A program made the translations under genes and the position numbers. Positions 7,938-16,656 of a DNA stretch of 64,000 nucleotides are shown one piece after another; within the stretch, counting starts at the first letter, position 1; each line of letters begins with the position of its first letter. The notes under the pieces were generated by a model. It did no database searches, was not told the origin of the DNA, and saw only the letters and a program-made list of their open reading frames with translations. The stretch is from Taklimakanibacter deserti (GTDB lineage: Bacteria > Pseudomonadota > Alphaproteobacteria > Rhizobiales > Aestuariivirgaceae). Where the stretch lies: contig QORU01000006.1 in NCBI GenBank assembly GCA_003574785.1, positions 124,001-188,000 of the forward strand. Direction: 5' to 3'.

Positions 7938-8501
7938 TCAATTCGAACCCTTCCGCATTTCCCGCATCATTCGGGTCGAGTCGCCCCAGGTGGAAAGCCA
8001 GATCAGCATGTCGGTCAGGGCGCCAATGAGGGCGACGGCGCCACGCTGGACTGGCCCGGCTCCGCCACGGCGCACTTGCGCTTCATGCAGATGCGACAGC
8101 TCCTCGTCCTGAATGGAGGAGATCAGCGATTTGAGCTCGGCATCGCGACCTTCGAGATAGCCGAGCTGGTCCACCAGATGGCGATGGACCGCGCTCTCGA
8201 CCGCCTCGGTGCAGATCCAGATCATGCGCTGGCCCAAGAGCGCGGTCGCAAAGCCCAGCACGAAGCCGCCGAGGCTCCAGAAGGACATGACCCGGCAGGG
8301 TCGAGCGCCCCTCGCCGGCATGGCGTCGCGGAACAGGCGGCAATGCTCGATCTCATGTTCCCTTATGTCCGACAGCGGCGCAACGATGGCGGGATAGAAC
8401 CGGCGCGCGATCCAGATCTGCGCCCCATAGATGCGGATAGCGCCATATTCGCCGGCGTGATTGACCTTGAGAATCCGTCCGATGGTGATTTCGGGCGCCA
8501 T
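7938..8501 (-). CDS. Coq7-like demethoxyubiquinone hydroxylase family protein
   Basis: This 187-residue protein belongs to the ferritin-like di-iron family of Coq7/CatA. The motifs are VNHAGEYGAIRIYGAQ (first ligand Glu), REHEIEHCRLF (ExxH), TEAVESAVHRHL and the C-terminal DEELSHLHEA (ExxH). Coq7 hydroxylates demethoxyubiquinone in ubiquinone synthesis and is membrane-associated; there are two hydrophobic stretches (near WSLGGFVLGFATALLG and VALIGALTDMLIW). The ATG at 8501 (MAPEITIGR) is chosen over an upstream GTG. It stands alone, so whether it acts in ubiquinone synthesis or is a family variant is inference. Confidence 0.8.
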   Translation of the reverse strand: MAPEITIGRILKVNHAGEYGAIRIYGAQIWIARRFYPAIVAPLSDIREHEIEHCRLFRDAMPARGARPCRVMSFWSLGGFVLGFATALLGQRMIWICTEAVESAVHRHLVDQLGYLEGRDAELKSLISSIQDEELSHLHEAQVRRGGAGPVQRGAVALIGALTDMLIWLSTWGDSTRMMREMRKGSN

Positions 8502-8710
8502 CGTGTTCCTTTTTGCCGGCGACCCATTCAACACCGCAAGCCGTCACAATGACGCGTGGCGTTTCGCCAACAAACGGGCGCGGAAAATCCACGCTCTCTC
8601 GTCCGTCCAATTCACAATTGGATCCGCCGCGCTCATGCGAGATGGCTCAAGGTGGATTGGCTATTAGATTTTCCTCTGGCCAGCCAAAGTGACGGCGAAA
8701 CTGCCGGCTC

Positions 8711-9145
8711 TCAACCCAGCCAATAGCGCGGGCCCGAACCTTTGCGCCCGGCCCGATCGGACGGGTTCGCCAAGCGGCAGCGGTCAATCGACAGGCAGCC
8801 GCAGCCGATACACTCGGTGAGTCCGAGGCGCAGCCGTTCGAGCTCGGCGATCCGTTCATCGATGCGTCGGGTCCATTGCGCCGAAAGCCGCCCCCAGTCG
8901 CGGCGCGTTGGCACCCGGTCGGCAGGGAGCTTCCCCAGCTCGCCCGCGATCTCCTCCAGCGAGAGTCCTATCCGCTGGGCGAAGACGATGAAGGCGATGC
9001 GCCGCAGCACCGAGCGCGGATAGCGGCGATGGCCGGAACCTGCGCGCTCCGAGGTGATGAGGCCGCGCTCCTCGTAGAAGCGCAGCGCCGACGAGGCGAT
9101 GCCGCTGCGGCGCGAAACATTGCTGATGGTGAGCATCGTCTCCAT
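8711..9145 (-). CDS. soxR: Redox-sensitive MerR-family activator SoxR
   Basis: The 144-residue MerR-family regulator has a winged helix (SNVSRRSGIASSALRFYEERGL), a dimerisation helix, and a C-terminal cluster motif ECIGCGCLSIDRC, i.e. C-x2-C-x-C-x5-C, the [2Fe-2S] signature of SoxR. Oxidation of the cluster by redox-cycling compounds (or nitrosylation by NO) switches it into an activator that untwists 19-bp-spacer promoters. Such a promoter lies in the divergent gap toward the SDR gene. The start may be the ATG at 9145 or 9136. Confidence 0.95.
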   Translation of the reverse strand: METMLTISNVSRRSGIASSALRFYEERGLITSERAGSGHRRYPRSVLRRIAFIVFAQRIGLSLEEIAGELGKLPADRVPTRRDWGRLSAQWTRRIDERIAELERLRLGLTECIGCGCLSIDRCRLANPSDRAGRKGSGPRYWLG

Positions 9146-9170
9146 GCCCGAATAAAAGCACGATTACCTC

Positions 9171-9201
9171 TTGACTTCAAGTTCACTTTAACTTGTAGCA
9201 A
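9171..9201 (+). promoter_or_regulatory. SoxR-type promoter with 19-bp spacer and dyad
   Basis: A -35 TTGACT (9171-9176) and a -10-like TAGCAA (9196-9201) are separated by 19 bp, the overlong spacing typical of MerR-family activated promoters. Inside lies a dyad CTTCAAGTT / AACTTGTAG (9175-9183 and 9190-9198) whose CAAGTT/AACTTG core matches the half-sites of the E. coli SoxR operator, although the halves here are 6 bp apart. It reads into the SDR-QueA-like pair. Confidence 0.7.
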
Positions 9202-9233
9202 AGCTCAATGACGACTGAGGAAAGGTTCAGACG

Positions 9234-9950
9234 ATGCTGGCCGACATGATTTTGAGAGGCTTGCGGGTAGCGGTGACCGGCGGCACGTCCGGTCTCGGCC
9301 TGGCGCTGGTGTGCCAGTTGCGGGCGAGCGGCGCCGATGTCGCCTTCATCGCCCGCACCGCTGCTGCCGTCGAGGCGGTGGCCGGCCAAACCGGCGCACT
9401 GGGCATCGTCGGCGATGTCGGCCGCAAGGATGATATCTATCCGATGGCGCTCCAGATCACCGGCAATCTCGGCGGGCTCGATGTCCTCATCAATAATGCC
9501 TCGAGTCTCGGGCCAGTGCCGCTTGCCTTCCTCGCCGATACCGAATGCGAGGAGCTGGAGCTCGCCCTCGCTGTCAATTTGATTGGACCTTTTCGGCTGA
9601 CCAAAGCGCTGTTCGGCGCCCTTGCCGCCTCGGCCCGCGCCGGGCGGGGCGCGCTGATCGTCAATGTCACCAGCGACGCCGCGGTCAATGCCTATCCGCG
9701 CTGGGGCGCCTATGGCGCGAGCAAGGCGGCGCTCGGCCACCTCACGCGCGTCTGGGATGAAGAGGCGAAGGTGGTGGGCGTGCGCTTCCTCTCGATCGAT
9801 CCCGGCGATATGGACACCCCTTTGCATGCCACTGCTATCCCTGATGCCGATCCTTCGACCCTCAGGCGTCCCTCTGACTCGGCCGCCGAAATCATCAGCG
9901 CAATCGTCGCCGGTTTGCCGGTGCGCCAATCTGCCGGAGCGCCGCGATGA
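9234..9950 (+). CDS. Short-chain dehydrogenase/reductase (predicted SoxR target)
   Basis: The 238-residue classical SDR has cofactor motif TGGTSGLG, NNAS, a catalytic Ser in NVTSD and YGASK (Tyr-x3-Lys), then SIDPGDMDTPLH. It is an NAD(P)-dependent oxidoreductase of unknown substrate. A good GAGGAAAGG ribosome site precedes the ATG at 9234. It overlaps the following QueA-like gene by 4 bp, so translation is coupled. Position behind a SoxR-type promoter suggests a role in handling a quinone or other redox-active compound. Confidence 0.9.
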   Translation: MLADMILRGLRVAVTGGTSGLGLALVCQLRASGADVAFIARTAAAVEAVAGQTGALGIVGDVGRKDDIYPMALQITGNLGGLDVLINNASSLGPVPLAFLADTECEELELALAVNLIGPFRLTKALFGALAASARAGRGALIVNVTSDAAVNAYPRWGAYGASKAALGHLTRVWDEEAKVVGVRFLSIDPGDMDTPLHATAIPDADPSTLRRPSDSAAEIISAIVAGLPVRQSAGAPR

Positions 9951-11014
9951 TGTCCGCCGACCAACGAGCGCCCCGCTCGGCAAGATTGCTTACGGTCGAC
10001 GCCAGCGGCGCGCTCGCACATTTGCCCCGCAGCGAACTGGCTCTCATCTTGAGACCAGGCGATGTGGTCGTCGCCAATGACGCGGCGACCTTGCCGGCAA
10101 GCCTTCCCGGCGAACATGCCGCAAGCGGCGCTGCGATCGAAGTCCGTCTCGCCGGCTGGCTCAGCCTCGGCGACCCGACCCACTTCATCGCCGTCTGCTT
10201 CGGGCCAGGCGATTTTAGAATGCCTACCGAAGACAGGCCGCTGCCTCCGCCGCTCCGTCCGGGCGACCAGCTTTCGCTCGGCCCGCTTTGTGCGACGATC
10301 GAGTGTCTCCTCGGTCACCCGCGCCTCTGCCGCCTTCGCCTATCCGGCACCCGTCCTGCGATCCTCGCCGGACTCGCCGCTCATGGCAGGCCCATTCAGT
10401 ATGCCCATGTTCCCGAGCCTTTGGCGCTGTGGGATGTGTGGACGAAAATCGCTACGGATCCCGTCGCTTTCGAGGCACCCTCGGCCGGCTTTGCCCTCGA
10501 TTGGCGAATGCTCGCCGCGTGGCGATCGCGCGACATTCATTTTGCGACGCTGACCCACGCCGCCGGGATCTCCTCGACCGGAGATCCATTGCTCGACCTG
10601 AGGCTCCCCCTCGATGAGCCCTATCGCATTCCCAAGTCGACCGCGCTCACGATCAGTTGCGCCAGGGCGGCCGGGCGAAGAGTCATTGCCATCGGAACGA
10701 GCGTGGTCCGAGCGCTCGAATCCGCCGCCGATCGCGATGGCAGCGTTCGTGACGGCAGCGGCATGGCAAGTGGAAGAATCGGCGAAGGAACCGATTTGCG
10801 TGTCGTCGACGCTATTGTGACCGGCGTTCACCAGCCTGGCGACAGCCACTTCGAGCTACTACGCGCTTTCGTGAACGATTCATTGCTCCAGCAGATAGCC
10901 CGCGATCTCGCCACGCAGGGTTATCGTGGTCATGAGTTTGGCGATTCCCTCCTTGTTCATCGCAGCATGAACCACACTACGCTCAAGCGGCAGGTGCCGC
11001 AGGAGGCCAGCTGA
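9947..11014 (+). CDS. QueA-like S-adenosylmethionine:tRNA ribosyltransferase-isomerase paralogue
   Basis: The 355-residue protein follows the QueA fold: RPGDVVVANDAATLPASL near the N-terminus matches the PGDLLVxNDTRVIPARL block, PIQYAHVPEP and PSAGFALDW match the YxTVYA and PTAGLHF blocks in degraded form, and GRRVIAIGTSVVRALESA matches the C-terminal AVGTTxxRxLES block. Canonical QueA transfers the ribosyl of SAM to preQ1 in tRNA. Here several signature residues differ and the gene is coupled to an SDR under a SoxR-type promoter rather than beside tgt. It is probably a divergent family member with another function. Confidence 0.75.
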   Translation: MMSADQRAPRSARLLTVDASGALAHLPRSELALILRPGDVVVANDAATLPASLPGEHAASGAAIEVRLAGWLSLGDPTHFIAVCFGPGDFRMPTEDRPLPPPLRPGDQLSLGPLCATIECLLGHPRLCRLRLSGTRPAILAGLAAHGRPIQYAHVPEPLALWDVWTKIATDPVAFEAPSAGFALDWRMLAAWRSRDIHFATLTHAAGISSTGDPLLDLRLPLDEPYRIPKSTALTISCARAAGRRVIAIGTSVVRALESAADRDGSVRDGSGMASGRIGEGTDLRVVDAIVTGVHQPGDSHFELLRAFVNDSLLQQIARDLATQGYRGHEFGDSLLVHRSMNHTTLKRQVPQEAS

Positions 11015-11364
11015 AGACCGGTGAGGGCGAGGCAATTGCGGTTCTTGGCTTTGCCCAGATCGACGCTGCCAGCCGCTCATGGATGCGCGGCCGCTACAGC
11101 CGCCCAAGTTGTTGAGTCTGCCGCGCGCCTTCTCCACACGATCTACTTGATCCGTCGCAATCGCTCCGTCGGGAAAAGACGAAAAGGCGAGCGCCCTCCC
11201 CCAGATCTCATATGTGGTGCGCAATGGGCTTGCTTCAAGCCCCGGACCGTCCCGTAGAACCGAAGACCGAACCACAACCCAAGGAGTCATGAGATGCGTG
11301 TGCGGTTGTCGACCTGCGGGTCGCGCGCGGCCGAGCTGGTTGCGGAGATGAACGGAGTGTGGCG
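11015..11364. other. 350-bp gap with a possible 24-codon leader ORF
   Basis: There is no standard gene here. An ATG at 11294 behind AAGGAG opens a 24-codon frame (MRVRLSTCGSRAAELV...) whose TGA overlaps the ATG of the monooxygenase gene in an ATGA arrangement, so it could couple translation. Its first residues resemble the MRVLLSTxGSRG start of actinobacterial-type glycosyltransferases, so it may be a scar of a rearrangement. No terminator or clear promoter was recognised. Confidence 0.4.
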
Positions 11365-12834
11365 ATGACCAGGCATGAGGTGGTCATCGCCGGCGGAGGT
11401 CCCACCGGGCTGACCTTGGCCGGCGAACTGGCATTGGCGGGCGTCGATGTTGCCATTGTCGAGCGGCGCGTCAGCCAGGACCTTGTCGGCGCGCGCTCGG
11501 GCGGTCTGCACGCACGCACGATCGAGATTTTCGATCAGCGCGGGATCGCCGACCGACTCCTCGAGGAGGGACAGGTTGCCCAGGTCGCGGGGTTCGCCGG
11601 AATCCGCCTGGACATCAGCGACTTCCCCACCCGGCACAATTATGGGCTGGCACTCTGGCAGAGCCACATCGAGCGCATACTCACCGGCTGGGTCGGCGAG
11701 CTGGCGGTGCCGATCCATCGGGGCCGTGAAGTGACAGGGTTCACGCAAGACGCCAGCGGCGTCGATGTAGCGCTGTCCGACGGCGGGTCGCTCCGGGCGG
11801 CGTATCTCGTCGGCTGCGACGGCGGACGCAGCCGCATCCGCAAAGCGGCCGAGATCGAGTTCCGTGGGTCGGATCCGACAACGAGCAACCTGATCGCCGA
11901 AGCCGCGTTGGCCGAGGAGCCCCCGGAATGGGGCATTCGCCGCGACGCCCTCGGCATCCATTCCCTCAGCAAGTCGGAGGATGGGCGGCGGGTACGCGTC
12001 CTGGCGACCGAGCAGCACGTGGGAGCCACGTCCGAACCTACCCTGCGCGATCTCCGCGAGGCGCTCATCGCCGTGTATGGGACCGACTACGGGATCCACA
12101 ATCCCACCTCGATCTCCAGATTCACCGACATGACGCGGCAGGCCGTGGCCTACCGCAAGGGACGGATCCTGCTGGCGGGCGATGCCGCGCATGTGCATCC
12201 ACCGGATGGTGGACAGGGCCTCCAGACCGGTGTGCAGGATGCGGTGAATCTGGGATGGAAGCTCGCCCAGGTGGTCAAGCGGACATCGCCGGAAAGCCTG
12301 TTGGACACCTACCATGCCGAGCGCCACCCGGTCGCTGCCCAAGTGCTGCGCAACACGATGGCAGCGATCGCGCTTCGCCGCGCCGACGACCGCACGCAAG
12401 CGCTGCGCGAGATCGTTTCCGACCTTCTGAGCATGGAGGAGCCGCGTATTCGGGTCGCCGCGATGCTTTCGGGACTGGACATCCGATACGACCTGGGCGA
12501 AGGCCATCCGCTCATCGGACGCCGCATGCCCGATCTGGACCTGGTCACCTCGAAAGGCCCATTGCGGACATTCACGCTGCTCCATGGTGCCCGGCCGGTG
12601 CTGCTCAACTTCGGTGCCGCCGGCCGCCTCGATATCACGCGATGGGCTGACCGGGTCCAACTCGTCGATGCCGAATATCAAGGCATGTGGGTGCTTCCGG
12701 TGATCGGCGCCGTCGCGGCTCCCGCTGCCGTCCTGATCCGGCCCGATGGATATGTGGCATGGGTCGGAGATGAAACCGGCCAAGGCCTCGCCGAGGCGCT
12801 GACCACCTGGTTCGGACCGCCGGCGCGGGCGTAA
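11365..12834 (+). CDS. FAD-dependent aromatic monooxygenase (PHBH/RdmE class)
   Basis: The 489-residue class A flavoprotein monooxygenase has GxGxxG-type VIAGGGPTGLTLAGELA at the N-terminus, the conserved DG motif in LVGCDGGRSRIRKA and the GD motif LLAGDAAHVHPPDGGQG. The C-terminal ~100 residues form the thioredoxin-like domain of the pentachlorophenol monooxygenase / anthracycline hydroxylase branch. It hydroxylates a phenolic or polyketide-like ring using NAD(P)H and O2. The ATG at 11365 is preferred because GGAG lies 7 bp upstream; a GTG at 11359 is also in frame. The sequence looks actinobacterial-like, suggesting acquisition, but this was not tested. Confidence 0.88.
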   Translation: MTRHEVVIAGGGPTGLTLAGELALAGVDVAIVERRVSQDLVGARSGGLHARTIEIFDQRGIADRLLEEGQVAQVAGFAGIRLDISDFPTRHNYGLALWQSHIERILTGWVGELAVPIHRGREVTGFTQDASGVDVALSDGGSLRAAYLVGCDGGRSRIRKAAEIEFRGSDPTTSNLIAEAALAEEPPEWGIRRDALGIHSLSKSEDGRRVRVLATEQHVGATSEPTLRDLREALIAVYGTDYGIHNPTSISRFTDMTRQAVAYRKGRILLAGDAAHVHPPDGGQGLQTGVQDAVNLGWKLAQVVKRTSPESLLDTYHAERHPVAAQVLRNTMAAIALRRADDRTQALREIVSDLLSMEEPRIRVAAMLSGLDIRYDLGEGHPLIGRRMPDLDLVTSKGPLRTFTLLHGARPVLLNFGAAGRLDITRWADRVQLVDAEYQGMWVLPVIGAVAAPAAVLIRPDGYVAWVGDETGQGLAEALTTWFGPPARA

Positions 12835-12858
12835 TGCGCGGGTTTCCCCCCAGCACGG

Positions 12859-15486
12859 CTATGGCTTCGCGCGGTTGCTCCTCGTCCCGACCTGCGCCCA
12901 GTCGACTGCGCGGCGGATCAAGGCCGCTTGATCATTGCCATTGTCATTGTAAAAGCTGCCCGCCGGCGATGGCGATTCCGGCCTGGTGAAGGCGACGACC
13001 GTGGGATGCTGTGCGCCTGCCTGTCGCAAGACGGTTTCGAGGCGCCTGTCCAGATAGCTCCACAGGCCGGCGTTACCCGGTTCCTCCTGAACCCAGGCAA
13101 AGCGAGCGCCGCGACATGAATGGAATGCCTGCCTCAGTTCCGCGTCCGGGAATGGATATATCTGCTCGAGCCTGACAACCGCCACGTCGGCTAACCCACG
13201 AGCGGCCAGTTCTGCTTCAAGCTCGTAAGCGATCTTGCCGCTGCACAGCAGATAGGCCCGCGCCGATCGTACAGGCGACGCGATGACCGGTTGGAAGCGC
13301 GTGTCGCCTGCGAATTCCGTGATCGCAGATACGGCCGCAGGGAGCCTGAGCAGCGTCTTAGGACTGAGGATGATGAGAGGCACCGGCGCGTCAAAGGCTG
13401 CCTGCTCGCGCAGCAACCAGAAATAGTTCACAGGCGTCGAAGGCTGGGCAATCCGGATGTTACCCTCGGCCGCGACTTGAAGGATGCGTTCGGGCCGTGC
13501 AGAGGAGTGCTCCGGCCCTTGTCCTTCAAGCCCGTGCGGAAGCAGGATGACCAGGCCTGAACGCAACCCCCATTTGGCCTCGCCACTGGCGATGAACTGG
13601 TCGAGAACGATCTGCGCCCCATTGGCGAAATCACCAAATTGCGCTTCCCATATGACCAGCGTCTGCGAGTTCTCGACGCTATAACCATACTCGAAACCAA
13701 GGACCGCATATTCCGACAGCGGGCTATTGAAGAGATGAAATCGGCCAAGGCTGTCCGGCAGATTGGCCAGGGTGACGTGTCTGGCGCCAGATCTGATGTC
13801 GTGTATCGCAAAATGGCGATGCGAGAACGCGCCGCGCTCCACATCCTGACCGGTCAAACGTACATTTATGCCATCGAGGAGAAGCGAGCCGATCGCCAGG
13901 GCCTCGCCCAACGCCCAGTTTGCCCCGGTCCGCACTGCGTCAAGGCGCTGTTTGACAAGGCGATGAACCTTGGGATGCGGTTCCATATGTTCCGGGATCA
14001 AGGCGAGCTGTTCAAGAAGCCAAGTGATCCTGCCAATGTCAGTGCCGGATCGAGTTCCTGCCTTCTCCCTGCTGTCGGCCTGCAGGTCTTCGAGCTCATA
14101 CCGGTCGGCCGCCTCATAGGCGTCGTGGAAGGCCGTCTTCGCATTCTCGCGGAGTGCCGCCACAGCATCCTGATCGATCACGCCATCGGCGATGAGTTGG
14201 CCCGCATAAATCGAGCTTACGTCAGGATGTCTGTCGATATGCTCATAGAGCCTGGGCTGTGTGAAGCGCGGCTCGTCAAGTTCATTGTGCCCATTGCGGC
14301 GATAGCCGACCAAGTCGATGACCGCGTCACGCTTCCAGGTCTGGCGCCAAGCGGTTGCCTTATCTGCGGCATCCAGGACGGCATCAACGTCGTCCGCACT
14401 GACATGAACGATCATGGCGTCGATCGCTTTCCAGGGACCGGTGCAATGCCGGGACGTCCGAGCCTCATGCTGGTCGGTCGTAAAGCCGATTTGATTATTG
14501 ACGATGATATGGATCGTTCCCTCGGTCGTGAACCCGTCGACGCCGCTGAGCTGCACTGTTTCAGCAACGACGCCCTGGGCAACGACACTTGCATCCGTGT
14601 GGAGAATTATGCCGAGCACCGCCGACCGGTCGCCCGCGGCGTCCTGTGTGGCGCGCGTGCGGCCCAGGACCGTTGCATTGACGGCTTCGAGATGAGAGGG
14701 GTTGGGCATAAGGGTGACCCTGACGCTTGCATTCCCAAAGACAAGGTCGTTGCTTAAACCCAGATGATAAGGAACATCGGCCGTTTGCGAGCGCGGCGCG
14801 TCGGGCAGCGGATGCCTGCCTTTCAGGAGGGCGAACATCGCCGGCAAAGGCATGCCGAGCACGTTTGTCATGATGTTCAAACGGCCGCGATGCATCGAAC
14901 CGATCACCACTTCCCTCACACCGGCCATTGCAGCTCGATGGAGAATACGATCAAGCAGCGGAAGGGCCGCTTCCACGCCCTCGGCGCCGAACCGCTTCTT
15001 TGTCGGATGCTTGATTGACAGGAAGCGCTCGAACTCTTCCGCTCTGATGAGCATCTCGAAGGCGCGCAGCCGGTTTTGCGGCTCAATTGTTTGACGGCCG
15101 CCTTCGAAAGCCTGTCGAACCCATTCGCGCAATCCGTAGTCGTCGATATGGGCCGACTCGACCGACAGGGTGCCGGTGTAGACCTGCTCAAGCGACCTTT
15201 CGACTTCGGCCAGGTTGATGGGTCCTGACCCCCGAAATCCGATCAGGTCCCGGGCGGTATTTCCGTTCGGGCTAAAATTCAAGGGGTTCGATGCCCGGGC
15301 AATGAGATGCGCGCGCTCCCGGATGAGGGCGGCCACAGAACTGTCCCGCTGCCGGCTTGCACCTGCTTCCTCGACGGCTCTGAACAGAACTTGCCAGCTC
15401 CAGTCGACGGAGCTCGGATCAGCACGAAACTGGCGCTCCAGGTTCTCGACATAGGCGGCGTCTACGCTGGAGAAAACACTGGTCAT
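12859..15486 (-). CDS. 2-oxoglutarate dehydrogenase E1-like thiamine-diphosphate enzyme (orphan SucA paralogue)
   Basis: The protein is homologous throughout to SucA: an N-terminal AAYVENLERQF segment (the E2-contact peptide), VVIGSMHRGRLNIMTNVLG, the ThDP region HTDASVVAQGV and IVNNQIGFTT, VGYRRNGHNELDEP and the C-terminal transketolase part with VQEEPGNAGLWSYL. It has 875 residues, roughly 100 fewer than the main SucA of this group, missing mostly from the N-terminal linker. The HGDAA of canonical SucA reads HTDAS here and RRHGHNE reads RRNGHNE. There is no sucB or lpd nearby. With the divergent LysR gene it is probably a specialised 2-oxoacid dehydrogenase/decarboxylase, not the TCA-cycle enzyme. 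Confidence 0.88.
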   Translation of the reverse strand: MTSVFSSVDAAYVENLERQFRADPSSVDWSWQVLFRAVEEAGASRQRDSSVAALIRERAHLIARASNPLNFSPNGNTARDLIGFRGSGPINLAEVERSLEQVYTGTLSVESAHIDDYGLREWVRQAFEGGRQTIEPQNRLRAFEMLIRAEEFERFLSIKHPTKKRFGAEGVEAALPLLDRILHRAAMAGVREVVIGSMHRGRLNIMTNVLGMPLPAMFALLKGRHPLPDAPRSQTADVPYHLGLSNDLVFGNASVRVTLMPNPSHLEAVNATVLGRTRATQDAAGDRSAVLGIILHTDASVVAQGVVAETVQLSGVDGFTTEGTIHIIVNNQIGFTTDQHEARTSRHCTGPWKAIDAMIVHVSADDVDAVLDAADKATAWRQTWKRDAVIDLVGYRRNGHNELDEPRFTQPRLYEHIDRHPDVSSIYAGQLIADGVIDQDAVAALRENAKTAFHDAYEAADRYELEDLQADSREKAGTRSGTDIGRITWLLEQLALIPEHMEPHPKVHRLVKQRLDAVRTGANWALGEALAIGSLLLDGINVRLTGQDVERGAFSHRHFAIHDIRSGARHVTLANLPDSLGRFHLFNSPLSEYAVLGFEYGYSVENSQTLVIWEAQFGDFANGAQIVLDQFIASGEAKWGLRSGLVILLPHGLEGQGPEHSSARPERILQVAAEGNIRIAQPSTPVNYFWLLREQAAFDAPVPLIILSPKTLLRLPAAVSAITEFAGDTRFQPVIASPVRSARAYLLCSGKIAYELEAELAARGLADVAVVRLEQIYPFPDAELRQAFHSCRGARFAWVQEEPGNAGLWSYLDRRLETVLRQAGAQHPTVVAFTRPESPSPAGSFYNDNGNDQAALIRRAVDWAQVGTRSNRAKP

Positions 15487-15562
15487 AAGTCAAAGGTCTG
15501 CTTGCCGGACTTTCGTTCGGAAGAAATAGCTTGACACCGTGGGCCAGGCCAGCCGTTATCAG

Positions 15563-15581
15563 CTATGCCTTTGCGGCATAG
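15563..15581. promoter_or_regulatory. LysR-type operator candidate in divergent promoter
   Basis: A perfect inverted repeat CTATGCC-N5-GGCATAG lies between the divergent starts of the SucA-like gene (15486) and the LysR gene (15589). Position and geometry fit a LysR recognition site that would control both promoters. It argues against the upstream in-frame ATG at 15565, which lies inside the palindrome. Confidence 0.6.
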
Positions 15582-15588
15582 GTCATTC

Positions 15589-16593
15589 ATGGAATTGCTC
15601 GAGCTTCGTTACTTTGTGACGGTTGCCGAAGCCGGGAGCTTCTCCCGGGCGACGGTCGAGCTCGGGACCACGCAGCCTGCCCTGAGCCGGCAAGTTCGCA
15701 AGCTCGAGAGCGAGCTCAAATGTGACCTGTTCTACCGTCATGGCCGCGGCGTCTCCCTCACCGCCGCCGGCAAGAAGCTGTTCGATACGGTAAAGCCGCT
15801 GCTCCAGCAGGTCGTGCAGATCAAAGACGAGATCATGGAGGAGAGCGACCATCCGTCAGGCGCAGTTGCTTTCGGTGTTCCGCCGTCGATCGGGGCGACG
15901 CTGGCTGCACCATTGTCGCGTCGGTTCTCCAGGGAATGCCCCGCAGTTCGTCTCCGCATCCGTGAGGCCTTCAGCAGTTCCTTGTCCGAGTGGGTCGAGA
16001 TGGGCCGCCTCGATCTTGCTATACTGTACGACGCCCGTCGCGGACGTAACCTGAACGCCGAACCGCTGTTGAGAGAGCCGCTGTTCATGGTGGAGGCGTC
16101 GGATCGCCGCCGCGGCAGCGACGGACCGATCGAACTCGCGGAGCTTTCGAGGCGTCGCCTGATCTTGCCTGGACCCGAGAACGGTCTGCGGCGCGTCATC
16201 GACACGGCGATGGCCAATGCCGACCTGCCTCTTTCGGTGACCCTGGAAATCGACTCGGTCGCAGCTATCAAGCAATTATTGGAAATGGGCGACGATGCTA
16301 CCGTATTGCCCTATGGCGCGGTGCATCGAGAGGTGCGCGAAGGCCGTTTGCGGGCGCGCAGGATCAATGCCGATGATGCCCAGGCCATGCTTGTGACGGC
16401 TACGCCTTTGCATCGGCCGGTAACGCGAGCGACCCGTGTGCTGCTGGACCTCGTTCGCTCTGAGATTCGCAAATCGATAAAAGCCGGCGTCCTTGTCGGC
16501 GCCATCACCGGCCTGGAGAGAATGCCCGTCGCCGCACCCATGCAGGCAACTGAAGTGCACGGCTCGCTGTCCATGCCGCGCAGGCATAGCTGA
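15589..16593 (+). CDS. LysR-family transcriptional regulator
   Basis: The 334-residue LTTR has an N-terminal winged helix (LRYFVTVAEAGSFSRATVELG, TQPALSRQVRKLE) followed by a two-lobed effector-binding domain (FGVPPSIGATLAAPL, LDLAILYD, DDATVLPYGAV). It is close in style to Nac/CynR-like regulators. It is divergent from the SucA-like gene and just upstream of an RraA-like gene, so it likely senses an oxoacid or aromatic-degradation intermediate and activates one or both flanking genes. The start ATG at 15589 gives MELLELRYF, the normal LTTR beginning. Confidence 0.93.
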   Translation: MELLELRYFVTVAEAGSFSRATVELGTTQPALSRQVRKLESELKCDLFYRHGRGVSLTAAGKKLFDTVKPLLQQVVQIKDEIMEESDHPSGAVAFGVPPSIGATLAAPLSRRFSRECPAVRLRIREAFSSSLSEWVEMGRLDLAILYDARRGRNLNAEPLLREPLFMVEASDRRRGSDGPIELAELSRRRLILPGPENGLRRVIDTAMANADLPLSVTLEIDSVAAIKQLLEMGDDATVLPYGAVHREVREGRLRARRINADDAQAMLVTATPLHRPVTRATRVLLDLVRSEIRKSIKAGVLVGAITGLERMPVAAPMQATEVHGSLSMPRRHS

Positions 16594-16656
16594 TAGAGGC
16601 TCACCGCCGGATCTTTCGCCCTATCCTCCGCTATCTTCTATAGGCAACATCCAAGG

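Noticed and set aside
11235..11519. 94-codon minus-strand frame before the FAD monooxygenase gene
   Set aside because: No start context, Arg/Ser/Thr-rich, overlaps the monooxygenase N-terminus.
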